DNA of 64,000 nt from Algoriella xinjiangensis (GTDB lineage Bacteria > Bacteroidota > Bacteroidia > Flavobacteriales > Weeksellaceae): contig NZ_FOUZ01000005.1 in assembly GCF_900115015.1 (NCBI RefSeq), positions 124,001 to 188,000 on the forward strand, read 5' to 3'. The notes beneath the pieces were generated by a model. It was not told the origin of the DNA and did not search any database. It saw only the letters and a program-made list of their open reading frames with translations. How positions within the stretch are numbered: the stretch's first letter is position 1; each line of letters opens with the position of its first letter. A program made the translations under genes and the position numbers. Shown one piece after another: positions 34,916 through 47,535 of the stretch.

Positions 34916-36544
34916 TTAAACTTGAATAACTCCTAAGTTAAATTGTTTTTCGATTGGAGCATGATTGGCAGCTTCAATTCCCATAGAAATCCATTTACGC
35001 GTATCCAATGGATCAATTATACCATCTGTCCACAATCTTGCAGCAGCATAATAAGGACTTGTTTGATCGTTGTATTGCGCTGTAATTTCACTCAATAACT
35101 CTTGTTTCTTTACTTCATCAACTTCTATTCCTTGACTTTTTAAAGAAGCTTCTTTTATTTGGAAAAGAACTTTCGCCGCTTGCTCTCCACCCATAACAGC
35201 TAACTGAGCCGAAGGCCATGCAGCAATTAAACGAGGATCATACGCTTTTCCACACATTGCATAATTTCCAGCTCCGTAAGAATTCCCAACAATAATTGTG
35301 AATTTTGGAACAACAGAATTAGAAACAGCATTTACCATTTTTGCACCATCTTTGATGATTCCTCCATGTTCAGATTTTGATCCAACCATAAATCCTGTAA
35401 CATCTTGTAAAAATACTAATGGAATTTTCTTTTGATTACAATTAGCAATAAATCGAGTCGCTTTATCAGCCGAATCCGAGTATATAACACCGCCAAATTG
35501 CATTCCGTCTTTTTTAGATTTCACAATTTTACGTTGATTAGCTACGATTCCAACCGCCCAACCGTCAATACGTGCATAGGTACAAATAATTGACTTTCCG
35601 TAATCAGGTTTATATTCGTCTAATTCAGAGTTATCAACAATTCTGTTAATAATCTCGTACATATCATATTGTTCTGCTCTAGATTCTGGTAAAATACCAT
35701 AAATTTCTTTTTCGTCTAATGCAGGTTGTGCAGATTGAATTCGGTTATATCCCGCTTTTTCAAAATCACCAATTTTACCAACAATAGATTTTATTCTATC
35801 CAAAGCATCTTTATCATCTTTTGCTTTATAATCAGTAACACCAGAAACTTCGCAATGCGTTGTTGCTCCACCCAAAGTTTCATTGTCAATATCTTCTCCA
35901 ATAGCGGCTTTTACCAAATAACTACCAGCTAAAAAGATAGAGCCAGTTTTATCAACAATCATTGCTTCGTCGCTCATAATTGGTAAATAAGCACCACCAG
36001 CAACACAACTTCCCATAACTGCAGAAATTTGTGTAATTCCCATTGAAGACATTATTGCGTTGTTACGAAAAATTCGTCCAAACATCTCTTTATCCGGAAA
36101 AATTTCATCTTGCATTGGTAAATAAACACCTGCACTATCAACTAAATAAATGATAGGTAATTTGTTTTCCATTGCAATTTCTTGTGCACGTAAATTCTTT
36201 TTTCCAGTAATAGGAAACCAAGCACCAGCTTTTACAGTTGCATCATTTGCAACAACAATACATTGTTTTCCAGAAATATATCCGATTTTAACGACAACAC
36301 CACCTGATGGACATCCACCGTGTTCTTTGTACATTCCGTCGCCCGTTAAAGCACCAATTTCTATTGCAGGTTTTTTATCATCTAAAAGGTAATCAATTCT
36401 CTCACGAGCGGTCAATTTACCTTTGCTATGCTGAGCATCAATACGTTTTTTACCTCCACCCAAATAAACTTCATTCAATTTATTACGTAGTTTAGATAGC
36501 AAAAGTTTGTTATGATCCTCTCTTTTGTTAAAAGTTAAATCCAT
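34916..36544 (-). CDS. Acyl-CoA carboxylase beta (carboxyltransferase) subunit, methylcrotonyl-CoA type
   Basis: Biotin-dependent carboxyltransferase of 542 residues (two crotonase-like domains). It has GKLTARERIDYLLDD, GGCPSGGVVVKIGYISGK, LVDSAGVYLPMQDEIFPD and AVMGSCVAGGAYLP in the N-half, and FLQDVTGFMVGSKSEHGGI and GNSYGAGNYAMCGKAYDPR in the C-half. Length and the PMQDEIFPDKEMFGRIF segment favour 3-methylcrotonyl-CoA carboxylase (leucine breakdown) over propionyl- or acetyl-CoA carboxylase. The biotin subunit is not adjacent, so the substrate assignment is tentative. Confidence 0.9.
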   Translation of the reverse strand: MDLTFNKREDHNKLLLSKLRNKLNEVYLGGGKKRIDAQHSKGKLTARERIDYLLDDKKPAIEIGALTGDGMYKEHGGCPSGGVVVKIGYISGKQCIVVANDATVKAGAWFPITGKKNLRAQEIAMENKLPIIYLVDSAGVYLPMQDEIFPDKEMFGRIFRNNAIMSSMGITQISAVMGSCVAGGAYLPIMSDEAMIVDKTGSIFLAGSYLVKAAIGEDIDNETLGGATTHCEVSGVTDYKAKDDKDALDRIKSIVGKIGDFEKAGYNRIQSAQPALDEKEIYGILPESRAEQYDMYEIINRIVDNSELDEYKPDYGKSIICTYARIDGWAVGIVANQRKIVKSKKDGMQFGGVIYSDSADKATRFIANCNQKKIPLVFLQDVTGFMVGSKSEHGGIIKDGAKMVNAVSNSVVPKFTIIVGNSYGAGNYAMCGKAYDPRLIAAWPSAQLAVMGGEQAAKVLFQIKEASLKSQGIEVDEVKKQELLSEITAQYNDQTSPYYAAARLWTDGIIDPLDTRKWISMGIEAANHAPIEKQFNLGVIQV

Positions 36545-36607
36545 TGTGGTTTTCTGTTTGTTTACAGCCCTAAACTAATGAATTTTATCCAATTGTTAAA
36601 AAGAAAT

Positions 36608-37201
36608 TTACTCGTTGATTTCGATTGATAAAAAGTTTTTACAATGCGCGAAAAGTTGTGGAAAGAAAATTAAAAAATCATTTTCGAGATTTGCGTAATT
36701 TTTTTCGAATTCGGGAATGATTTGATGTAAATTATTCGAATATTTTGCTCGACTACCGATTCCTTTTAACGTTTTTTGAACGCCATATATCGTCGAATAA
36801 TTTTGAAACCAATCATATTTTAAAAGATAAAAAATAGTTTCTTGAAGTTTTTCGGGAAGATTAGATTTTTCATCTTCAAAAAGTTGATAACACTCTAATT
36901 TAAATTCTTGAAACGTTGTTTTAGAAAAATCATTCCAATGTTTAATCAAAAAATAATCATAAATAACATCAATAATAATTGGTGCAAATTTATGTTGAGT
37001 CGCATGAAAATAGCTCGAACTTTGTTTTACAATTTCGTGAGAATCGGTATAAGTATCAATTTCTCTGTGCAGTAAAATTCCTGTTTGTATATCTTCTGGA
37101 TATTTTAAATATTGATTTCCTTTGACAGTTTCTCCAAGTAAATTACCAATTTGTAAAGCTTTATTTTCGAAAGATAAATATTGATGTGCGACTAAATTCA
37201 T
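36608..37201 (-). CDS. Acyl carrier protein phosphodiesterase-like (AcpH, DUF479)
   Basis: Protein of 197 residues matching the ACP phosphodiesterase family, which removes the 4'-phosphopantetheine arm of ACP. Family features are the N-terminal MNLVAHQYLSFENKALQIGN, LLGETVKGN, GILLHREIDTYTDSHEIV with the metal-binding HxxID-like region, and VIYDYFLIKHWNDFS. It is a single gene between the carboxylase and TPR genes. The function is known only for the E. coli enzyme. Confidence 0.85.
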   Translation of the reverse strand: MNLVAHQYLSFENKALQIGNLLGETVKGNQYLKYPEDIQTGILLHREIDTYTDSHEIVKQSSSYFHATQHKFAPIIIDVIYDYFLIKHWNDFSKTTFQEFKLECYQLFEDEKSNLPEKLQETIFYLLKYDWFQNYSTIYGVQKTLKGIGSRAKYSNNLHQIIPEFEKNYANLENDFLIFFPQLFAHCKNFLSIEINE

Positions 37202-37288
37202 ATTGATTTGTTGACAATTAAAGATACATTATTTTTAGTTGTCTTGGAATAAATTGAAATGAACTTAATATTAAGAATCTTATTACGT

Positions 37289-38659
37289 TTATTTTAGATT
37301 TAATTGCGCTATTTTTTCTTGTAAAATAGGGTAGTTGTCTAACATAGATTCTTTTAAAGATTTATTCAATAAAAGTGCATTTGTTAGTGCTTCGTCACCT
37401 AATTTATTTTGATCTGTCAAATAGTAAACATTACTTAATTGATAGAAAAATTCGGCACGATTAAAATGTCTTAACGCCGCAATAATAATAGGAATTGCTT
37501 GTTCGTACTCGCCAATTGCAATTAAAGTTTCGGCATAAGCATACCAAGAATTAAAAACCAACGGTTTCATTTCGACAATAATAGCCAAATTTCTGATAGC
37601 TTCTTCAAACTTCAATTGTTTCAGATAATAGTATGTTGCAGAACTGTAATATTCTACATTTTTATTATCCAATTCTATCGCGCGATTGATGTAATATTCT
37701 GCTTCTTCAAAATTTCCTAATTTGTCATAAAGTGCAGCAGCTTTTGCCCAAACTTTATCCAATTGTGGATCTTCTTTTATTGCAATATGATATGATTTTA
37801 ATGCTTTTTGAGGTTTTTCTAAACGTTCAAAATTTTCACCAATTTTAAGATGTGTTACAGCAGGCGAATCATCAAAACTTAAGGTTTCTTCGTATGTGTT
37901 TATGGCATCACTAAATTGCCCTAAACCTTCTAATGCACTTGCTTTGTTTGTATGACCACTTATGCTATTAGGGTTAATTGCGATAACATATTCAAATGCA
38001 TTTATTGCATCATCATATTTCTTTTGGTGCAAATAAAGTAAACCTAATTGCAACCACGAAACCTCTGAATAAGGATTATCTTCGATATATTCTTTTAAAA
38101 ATTCAATACAATCCATATCATCATGAATATCTTCATAACATTGAATGATTGAATAAAAAGAATAATCATTTTCGGGATTAAATTTTAAAGCACGTTTAAA
38201 AGCTTCTAATGCTGATCGTATTTCTTCTAAATTTAAATATTCGTTACCAATGCAATTACAGATAAAGTCTGTTTCTTCGTCATCAACTTTTAAAGCATCT
38301 TCGTAAAAACGAATTGCTTTTCGGGGCATATTTTTCATTCCCCAATAACGTGCTTGGACTAATAAATAATCAAGTTCTTGCGCTGCAATTTCTTTAATTT
38401 CTTGTAATAATTTTCCGCCGCGTTTTAATTCGCCGATAGAAAGTAGATATTCAATGCGCTTAATCTTGATTTCTAAATTATCAGGATGCATTTTTTCTGC
38501 AAAATCTAGCGCACGCTTCGCATATTCACTATCATTTACCTCGATGTAAAACTCAATAATTTCGCACAAATCCTCTGAATCGTAATAGGTATATTCACGA
38601 TTATCAAGCATTTGCTCAAATTTCTCAATTAATTCGTTGTTAAAAAAATCCTCGTCCAT
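37289..38659 (-). CDS. Tetratricopeptide repeat protein
   Basis: Protein of 456 residues consisting almost wholly of about a dozen TPR-type helical hairpins (for example AIRFYEDALKVDDEETDFIC, ALEAFKRALKFNPENDYSFY, AINAFEYVIAINPNSISG). No signal peptide or TM is seen, so it is probably a cytoplasmic scaffold. The partner is unknown. The N-terminus is strongly acidic. It lies upstream of the AcpH-like gene on the same strand. Confidence 0.9.
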   Translation of the reverse strand: MDEDFFNNELIEKFEQMLDNREYTYYDSEDLCEIIEFYIEVNDSEYAKRALDFAEKMHPDNLEIKIKRIEYLLSIGELKRGGKLLQEIKEIAAQELDYLLVQARYWGMKNMPRKAIRFYEDALKVDDEETDFICNCIGNEYLNLEEIRSALEAFKRALKFNPENDYSFYSIIQCYEDIHDDMDCIEFLKEYIEDNPYSEVSWLQLGLLYLHQKKYDDAINAFEYVIAINPNSISGHTNKASALEGLGQFSDAINTYEETLSFDDSPAVTHLKIGENFERLEKPQKALKSYHIAIKEDPQLDKVWAKAAALYDKLGNFEEAEYYINRAIELDNKNVEYYSSATYYYLKQLKFEEAIRNLAIIVEMKPLVFNSWYAYAETLIAIGEYEQAIPIIIAALRHFNRAEFFYQLSNVYYLTDQNKLGDEALTNALLLNKSLKESMLDNYPILQEKIAQLNLK

Positions 38660-38684
38660 AGTAACAAGACTAAATTACAAAATA

Positions 38685-38728
38685 AAATGTGCAAAAAGCC
38701 TAACAAAATGTTAGAGTTTTGCACATTT
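38685..38728 (-). terminator. Intrinsic terminator after glmM
   Basis: Stem AAATGTGCAAAA / TTTTGCACATTT, with an inner CTAAC/GTTAG pair and T-rich sequence on the minus strand. Confidence 0.75.
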
Positions 38729-38752
38729 ATTAAACAATTAAAAAATAGTATT

Positions 38753-40135
38753 TTAGATAATATTTTTGATGCTTTCTATCATTTTATCAGCCAATTTGTT
38801 TGCATTTTCTTCAGAAGTACTTTCTGTGTAAATACGAATAATTGGTTCTGTATTTGATTTGCGTAAATGAACCCATTCTGTCGGAAAATCAATTTTTACA
38901 CCATCAACAGTATTGATTTGTTCGTCTTTGTAAACTTCCTGAATTTTAACTAATAATTCGTCTACATTAATTTCTGGCGTCAATTCAATTTTCTTTTTTG
39001 CCATAAAATAAGCAGGATAAGAAGCTCTTAACTCTGAAACTGAAATGTTTAATTCTGCTAAATGTGTTAAAAATAATGCGATACCAACTAAAGAATCGCG
39101 ACCATAATGTAATTCTGGATAAATGATTCCTCCGTTTCCTTCGCCACCAATTTTTGCTCCAATATTTTTCATTTCTGTGACAACGTTTACTTCACCAACC
39201 GCAGATGGCGAATATTTTTGTCCGTATTTTTCTGTCACATCGCGTAAAGCTCTTGATGAAGATAAATTAGAAACTGTAGCTGATGGAGTTTTAGATAAAA
39301 CATAATCTGCAACTGCAACTAATGTATATTCTTCTCCAAACATTTCACCTTTTTCATCAATTATTGCTAAACGATCTACATCTGGATCAACAACAATTCC
39401 GAAATCTGCTTTTTCTGCAATTACTTTAGCGCAAATATCACCTAAATGTTCTTTTAAAGGCTCTGGATTATGGGGAAATTGACCATTTGGCTCACAATAC
39501 ATATCATAATGTACAACGTTTAAACGCTCTAATAATTTAGGAATTGCAATACCACCTGTCGAATTTACCGCATCGATAGCGACTTTGAAATTCTTTTTCT
39601 GAATTGCTTCAACATTAACCAAAGGCAAAGCCAAAATTTTGTCAATGTGAAGATCAATCGCGTAATCAAAAGTTTCGTAAGAGCCTAAATCATCAACTTC
39701 TGCAAAATTATAATCATCTTGATCTACATATGCTAAAATTTGCGCACCATCATTTGCCGAAACAAATTCTCCTTTTGCATTTAATAATTTTAAAGCATTC
39801 CACTCTTTTGGATTATGAGAAGCTGTTAAAATTATTCCGCCATCTGCGCGTAAATCCGTCACCATAACTTCTACAGTAGGCGTAGTTGATAGGCCAAGAT
39901 CTATAATATTAATTCCTAAACCTTGTAATGTAGAACATACCAATTGCGAAACCATTTGGCCCGAAATACGAGCGTCACGACCAACAATTACCTTATATTC
40001 TGTTTTATCTGATTGATTTTTTAACCAAGTTCCGTAAGCTGCAGCAAATTTAACTGCATCAATAGGTGTTAAATTATCTCCTGGTTTTCCTCCGATTGTT
40101 CCGCGGAAACCTGAAATTGATTTTATTAGAGACAT
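38753..40135 (-). CDS. glmM: Phosphoglucosamine mutase
   Basis: Alpha-D-phosphohexomutase of 460 residues converting glucosamine-6-phosphate to glucosamine-1-phosphate for UDP-GlcNAc, needed for peptidoglycan and the neighbouring surface glycans. It has the active-site Ser106 in LTASHNPKEWN, metal-binding DPDVDRLA, sugar-binding GGEGNGG and the C-terminal phosphate loop RKSNTEPIIRIY. The lysine-for-serine variation in the phosphate loop (RKSNTEP) is common in Bacteroidota. A -7 box lies 28 bases upstream and a terminator downstream. Confidence 0.92.
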   Translation of the reverse strand: MSLIKSISGFRGTIGGKPGDNLTPIDAVKFAAAYGTWLKNQSDKTEYKVIVGRDARISGQMVSQLVCSTLQGLGINIIDLGLSTTPTVEVMVTDLRADGGIILTASHNPKEWNALKLLNAKGEFVSANDGAQILAYVDQDDYNFAEVDDLGSYETFDYAIDLHIDKILALPLVNVEAIQKKNFKVAIDAVNSTGGIAIPKLLERLNVVHYDMYCEPNGQFPHNPEPLKEHLGDICAKVIAEKADFGIVVDPDVDRLAIIDEKGEMFGEEYTLVAVADYVLSKTPSATVSNLSSSRALRDVTEKYGQKYSPSAVGEVNVVTEMKNIGAKIGGEGNGGIIYPELHYGRDSLVGIALFLTHLAELNISVSELRASYPAYFMAKKKIELTPEINVDELLVKIQEVYKDEQINTVDGVKIDFPTEWVHLRKSNTEPIIRIYTESTSEENANKLADKMIESIKNII

Positions 40136-40163
40136 ATTGTTCTTTTAATTTTTTATAGTGATA

Positions 40164-40171
40164 CAAAGCTA
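40164..40171 (-). promoter_or_regulatory. Candidate -7 box for glmM
   Basis: Minus-strand TAGCTTTG fits TAnnTTTG 28 bases upstream of the glmM ATG. The -33 box is not obvious. Confidence 0.45.
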
Positions 40172-40258
40172 CAAAATACAAAAAATTATTCTTATCTTTT
40201 TGGTACGATTTTAGTTAAGATTTATTTAACAATTTAAAATGCTTAAAAAACAATTATT

Positions 40259-40573
40259 ATGATGACAACTGGTTTTATTTTATTGGGAATTACAGGAGTT
40301 TGGAGTTTCTTGGTTTATTTAGTTTTCGGACTTATTTGTGCTGGTATTGCTAAAGCAATTATGCCTGGACAAGATCCTGGAGGTTTCTGGGTTACTGCTT
40401 TAATTGGTATTGTTGGAGCTTATTTAGGTGCTTATATGAGAACAATTTTAGGAATTGGTCACGATGGTGAAGTAAGTTTCTTTAGTCCATTAGATTGGAT
40501 ATTTTCTATTTTAGGATCTTTAATTTTATTATTCATCTGGAAAAAGTTAATTGCTCCGATGCTTAATAAATAA
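40259..40573 (+). CDS. GlsB/YeaQ/YmgE family small membrane protein
   Basis: Membrane protein of 104 residues with three hydrophobic helices (about 10-33, 42-62 and 79-98). It carries the family pattern GLICAGIAKAIMPGQDPGGFW and ALIGIVGAYLGAYM, and is longer in the second loop than typical members. The family is linked to stress response in enterobacteria and enterococci; its biochemical role is unknown. It is divergent from glmM and followed by its own terminator. Confidence 0.85.
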   Translation: MMTTGFILLGITGVWSFLVYLVFGLICAGIAKAIMPGQDPGGFWVTALIGIVGAYLGAYMRTILGIGHDGEVSFFSPLDWIFSILGSLILLFIWKKLIAPMLNK

Positions 40574-40592
40574 TTATAAGAATGCGTTTAAT

Positions 40593-40632
40593 TAAAAAAT
40601 CCCTTTAACTGATTTAGTTAAAGGGTTTTTTT
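40593..40632. terminator. Bidirectional intrinsic terminator
   Basis: Stem AAAATCCCTTTAACT / AGTTAAAGGGTTTT, flanked by A-run and T-run, between the convergent YeaQ-like and SatP-like genes. Confidence 0.92.
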
Positions 40633-40635
40633 AAT

Positions 40636-41202
40636 TTATAATGGAAGAATGTTCTTCTCATATTTTTTGTTAATCATAATTGCAGAAGCTTCATAAAAAG
40701 CGATAAATCCACAAATGATTCCTGTCCATCCAGCAACATGAATGATTTGTTCGCTTCCGGTAAAATTACCTGCAGCTAATAAAAAGAATAACAAGGTAAG
40801 TGATCCAAATAATAATTTACCGGTTGTGTTTCCTTTTAATGTTTGTAAAAAGTTAACCAAAGTAAATAATCCCCACATACCTAAATAGCATCCCATTGCG
40901 TTGCCATCTGGTTTTTCTACACCAAACATTGGCGCTAGCCATATAAAAACTAGTGTTAACCAAAATGCACCATAAGACATAAAAGCAATACTTCCAAAAT
41001 CATTTCCTTTTTTCCATTCCATAACTCCAGCTATAAACTGAGCTCCACCACCAAAGAAAATTCCCATTCCCATAATCATACTATTAACAGGAAAAAAGCC
41101 TGTATTATGTATATTTAGAAGAATAGTTGTCATTGCGAAACCAAATAATCCTAATGGACCAGGATTCGCAGTTTGATCTGTAATTTTGTAAATATCATTC
41201 AT
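40636..41202 (-). CDS. satP: Acetate/succinate transporter, GPR1/FUN34/YaaH (SatP) family
   Basis: Inner-membrane carrier of 188 residues with six helices. It has the family signature NPGPLGLFGFAMTTILLNIH (about 11-30) followed by GFF, and GGAQFIAGVMEWKKGNDFG. It would take up acetate or succinate with protons. The start is placed at MNDIYKITDQ because the open frame to 41286 adds 28 hydrophobic residues not found in the family. The terminator upstream at 41364-41395 isolates it from yidC. Confidence 0.9.
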   Translation of the reverse strand: MNDIYKITDQTANPGPLGLFGFAMTTILLNIHNTGFFPVNSMIMGMGIFFGGGAQFIAGVMEWKKGNDFGSIAFMSYGAFWLTLVFIWLAPMFGVEKPDGNAMGCYLGMWGLFTLVNFLQTLKGNTTGKLLFGSLTLLFFLLAAGNFTGSEQIIHVAGWTGIICGFIAFYEASAIMINKKYEKNILPL

Positions 41203-41363
41203 ATTTTTATTATTTAAAGACAATAATAATCTGAAAATAATAAATATCAAACTATTTATTAATAAAAAGTGTATGATGTACACCAATTAAATTAATTTAA
41301 TCGAATATATTATTGATATAAAGATTGTTGAATGATTTATTTAACCAGTGTCTTGATTAAATA

Positions 41364-41395
41364 AAAAATCCGTTAATTATCATTAACGGATTTTT
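41364..41395. terminator. Bidirectional intrinsic terminator after yidC
   Basis: Stem AAAAATCCGTTAAT / ATTAACGGATTTTT with loop TATC, 22 bases after the yidC stop. Confidence 0.9.
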
Positions 41396-41417
41396 AGAAG
41401 TATTTTAAAAAGAATGA

Positions 41418-44961
<3,544 letters not shown>

Positions 44962-44974
44962 TTAGAAAAATAAA

Positions 44975-45076
44975 AATAGGCAAGCGATCTACATCACACC
45001 GCTACAACCGTATACCTTTGCTACGTTCCCGTCCTGGAGGATTAAACAGGAGCTGGTTGTGTAGGACTTGCCTATT
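44975..45076 (-). ncRNA. ffs: Signal recognition particle RNA, small bacterial type (4.5S)
   Basis: The minus strand contains the SRP apical domain core AGGACGGGAACGTAGCA, which aligns position by position with the E. coli AGGTCCGGAAGGAAGCA core including the GGAA tetraloop. The ends pair (AATAGGCAAG / CTTGCCTATT), giving a hairpin of about 100 bases. A -7 box TACCTTTG sits 2 bases upstream of the RNA start. With its promoter it occupies the middle of the 44893-45269 gene-free gap; the rest of that gap shows only AT-rich sequence. Confidence 0.88.
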
Positions 45077-45077
45077 G

Positions 45078-45085
45078 CAAAGGTA
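45078..45085 (-). promoter_or_regulatory. -7 box of the SRP RNA gene
   Basis: Minus-strand TACCTTTG fits TAnnTTTG and is correctly spaced to start transcription at the SRP RNA 5' end. Confidence 0.55.
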
Positions 45086-45257
45086 ATAATGTTTTTTAAA
45101 AATAAAAGAATTTTAAGAAAAGTTTTTTGTAAATTTATTGTCTTTTAATTTTTTCAATTCATTATGAGTAGGTTATGAAGTAAAAAAATAATCTAGTTTT
45201 TTAATATTTACTTTTTTAAATCATACAAATTATATATACAGAATTAAGGGATATAAT

Positions 45258-45265
45258 TATCTTTG
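45258..45265 (+). promoter_or_regulatory. Candidate -7 box adjacent to the DUF4199 start codon
   Basis: TATCTTTG fits TAnnTTTG and ends 4 bases before the ATG at 45270. Transcription from it would give a leaderless mRNA. Confidence 0.45.
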
Positions 45266-45269
45266 CAAA

Positions 45270-45839
45270 ATGATTAGTTTTAACAAGATTTTCAAAAACT
45301 CTTTAGTGCTAGCGGGAATTACCTTAGCATTGTTTTTTGCACTATACTTTTATTTTGCACTAAACGGAACCGTTTCTGTAAAAGAGTATTACACGTATAG
45401 TTTCTTTATTTGTTGTTTTGTCGTATTGCCATTATATGCAATATATTGTTTTTTATCGATATTAATTGTCGCAAGATCTAAAGCAAAAAACTACAAAGAA
45501 ATAGAAGATTTAATGACTTTTAAACAAGGTTTTAAAATAGGATTTTATACCGTTTTCTTCGCAGGTGTAATTAGTTTATTAACCATTTTTGTATTTTTTA
45601 ATACATACGGAGAATGGGCACAAGACAGCTTAAAACAAGGTTTGTTAGATACATTTACAGCAAACATGTCTGACCCAAAAACCTCAAAAGATATTGTAGC
45701 ATTCAGAAATTCGGAAGCTTATAAAACCTTAAATTTATTTACGGTTAAAAATTTCTTCGGATTATTCTCAATTTTCTTATCTTTCTACATTGCTATTTCG
45801 GCATTGTTTTCGCAATTCTTAAAAAAACGTGTTTTTTAA
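45270..45839 (+). CDS. DUF4199 membrane protein
   Basis: Membrane protein of 189 residues with four hydrophobic helices (about 12-30, 40-65, 90-110 and 160-182) and a soluble loop between the third and fourth. DUF4199 proteins are confined largely to Bacteroidota and usually precede a polyprenyl-phosphate glycosyltransferase gene, as here (3-base gap). Function unknown. First gene of the 45.3-49.2 kb operon. Confidence 0.83.
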   Translation: MISFNKIFKNSLVLAGITLALFFALYFYFALNGTVSVKEYYTYSFFICCFVVLPLYAIYCFLSILIVARSKAKNYKEIEDLMTFKQGFKIGFYTVFFAGVISLLTIFVFFNTYGEWAQDSLKQGLLDTFTANMSDPKTSKDIVAFRNSEAYKTLNLFTVKNFFGLFSIFLSFYIAISALFSQFLKKRVF

Positions 45840-45842
45840 CAT

Positions 45843-46805
45843 ATGGATATTTCAGTTGTAGTTCCTTTATTGAACGAACAAGATTCCTTAGAAGAGTTAT
45901 TCTATCGAATCAAAAAAGTGTGTGAGCAAAATGATTTCTCATTCGAGGTAATTTTCGTTGATGACGGAAGTACAGATGATTCTTGGCAAATTATTGAATA
46001 TATAGCCAATTTCAATCCAGAGGTAAAAGGAATTAAATTTCGCAAAAATTATGGTAAATCACCAGCATTAAGCGCTGCTTTTAAAGAAGTAAAAGGTGAT
46101 GTTGTGATTACGATGGATGCAGATTTACAAGATTTTCCTGAAGAAATTCCTTCATTATACAATATGCTGAAAAATAAAAATGCAGATATTGTTTCGGGTT
46201 GGAAAGAAAATCGTCAAGATAATAAATTGACAAAAAATTTACCTTCAAAACTATTTAATGGTGTTGCACGTAAAACTTCGGGTGTAAAATTGCACGATTT
46301 TAACTGTGGTTTAAAAGCTTACCGTTGGGAAGTAACGCAAAATATCGAATTGTATGGTGATATGCACCGTTACATTCCGGTTTTAGCTAAAAATGCGGGT
46401 TATTCGCGTATTATAGAAAAAAAGGTAAAACACCAAGCGCGTAAATATGGTGTATCTAAATTTGGAGCAAACCGTTTTATAAATGGATTCTTAGATTTAA
46501 TTACACTTTTCTTTACTTCAAAATTTGGGAATAAACCAATGCATATTTTTGGATTATTAGGAACTGTGATGTTTATTTTAGGACTTTTATCGTCGTTTTA
46601 TATTGGAATAGAGAAATTATTTAAAGTTTATATTTCACATTCTCCAGCACGATTAATTGCAGAAAATCCATATTTTTATATTTCTTTGGTCTTTATGATT
46701 TTAGGAACGCAATTATTTTTGGCGGGATTTTTGGGCGAGTTAATCGTTCGTAATAATCGCGAAAAGAAATTATATTTAGTTCAGAAAGAAATCAATCTAA
46801 ATTAA
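45843..46805 (+). CDS. GT2 polyprenyl-phosphate glycosyltransferase (DPM1/GtrB-like)
   Basis: GT-A transferase of 320 residues: SVVVPLLNEQDSLEELFYRI, VIFVDDGSTDDSW, ALSAAFKEVKGDVVITMDADLQDFPEEI (the DxD region) and DFNCGLKAYRWEV. Two C-terminal membrane helices (about 230-253 and 275-300) are typical of GtrB/ArnC-type enzymes, which make polyprenyl-phosphate hexoses for use by GT-C transferases. The donor sugar is not readable. It lies directly after the DUF4199 gene. Confidence 0.88.
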   Translation: MDISVVVPLLNEQDSLEELFYRIKKVCEQNDFSFEVIFVDDGSTDDSWQIIEYIANFNPEVKGIKFRKNYGKSPALSAAFKEVKGDVVITMDADLQDFPEEIPSLYNMLKNKNADIVSGWKENRQDNKLTKNLPSKLFNGVARKTSGVKLHDFNCGLKAYRWEVTQNIELYGDMHRYIPVLAKNAGYSRIIEKKVKHQARKYGVSKFGANRFINGFLDLITLFFTSKFGNKPMHIFGLLGTVMFILGLLSSFYIGIEKLFKVYISHSPARLIAENPYFYISLVFMILGTQLFLAGFLGELIVRNNREKKLYLVQKEINLN

Positions 46806-46820
46806 TAAAATCAACCAACT

Positions 46821-47525
46821 ATGAAAAAAGCTTTATTATTAGGATTATTAACTTTTGTTGTAACCTCGTGTTCATCGTCTATTGATGGTGATGGAGCAGC
46901 AACTGCTCAAAAAGAATACACTGCAAATAGTATCAAAGATTTGAGTGTTTCGTGTAATTGTAATGTAATTCTTGTACCTGGAAATAAAACGGGTGTTAAA
47001 GTAGAATCGCATCAAAATGTTATTGATAATTTGGTAGTCGAGGCAAAAGATAATTCATTAAATATCAAAGAAAAAAGCAATGTAGACCAATACAGTGCTT
47101 ATGATGTTTATGTTTATGTGACGCGCGATTTAGAAAAATTAAAGATAGATAAGCAAACTTCTTTAACAACTTCTGGAACTTTAAATGTTGATGATTTAGC
47201 AGTAGAAGTGAAGGATCAAGCCAAAATAAATCAGACTTTTTTGATTACAAATAATTTTGATTTAAAAGCAGACGACCAATCGGGTGTTTTGTTAGAAGGA
47301 ACTGCTGGAACTATGAAAGTGAAAGCATATGGCGAAGCAAAACTTGATTTGTTTAAATATGAAGTTAACGAAGCTGATTTTACAACAGACGATAATGCTG
47401 TTTTAGACATCAATGCGCGCCAAACTTTATATGGTTCTGCAAAAGGAAATTCAATTGTAAATTTTATGGGCGATCCGAATAAAGATACCAAAATAGCTGA
47501 TCGCGCCCAAGTACTTAAAAAATAA
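46821..47525 (+). CDS. DUF2807 (GIN domain) lipoprotein
   Basis: Secreted lipoprotein of 234 residues; the signal peptide ends VVTSC with Cys17. The mature region is a GIN/DUF2807 right-handed beta-helix-like domain (about 40-225): LSVSCNCNVILVPGNKTGVKV, AYDVYVYVTRDLEKLKID, and repeated short beta units. The domain is widespread in Bacteroidota surface lipoproteins, with suggested adhesive or structural roles. It lies in an operon with the GT2 upstream and the phosphohexomutase downstream. Confidence 0.88.
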   Translation: MKKALLLGLLTFVVTSCSSSIDGDGAATAQKEYTANSIKDLSVSCNCNVILVPGNKTGVKVESHQNVIDNLVVEAKDNSLNIKEKSNVDQYSAYDVYVYVTRDLEKLKIDKQTSLTTSGTLNVDDLAVEVKDQAKINQTFLITNNFDLKADDQSGVLLEGTAGTMKVKAYGEAKLDLFKYEVNEADFTTDDNAVLDINARQTLYGSAKGNSIVNFMGDPNKDTKIADRAQVLKK

Positions 47526-47535
47526 AAAGATAAGA

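Noticed and set aside
41203-41286. 28-residue hydrophobic N-terminal extension of the SatP-like transporter
   Set aside because: Family proteins begin a few residues before NPGPLGLFGF; the ATG at 41202 fits.
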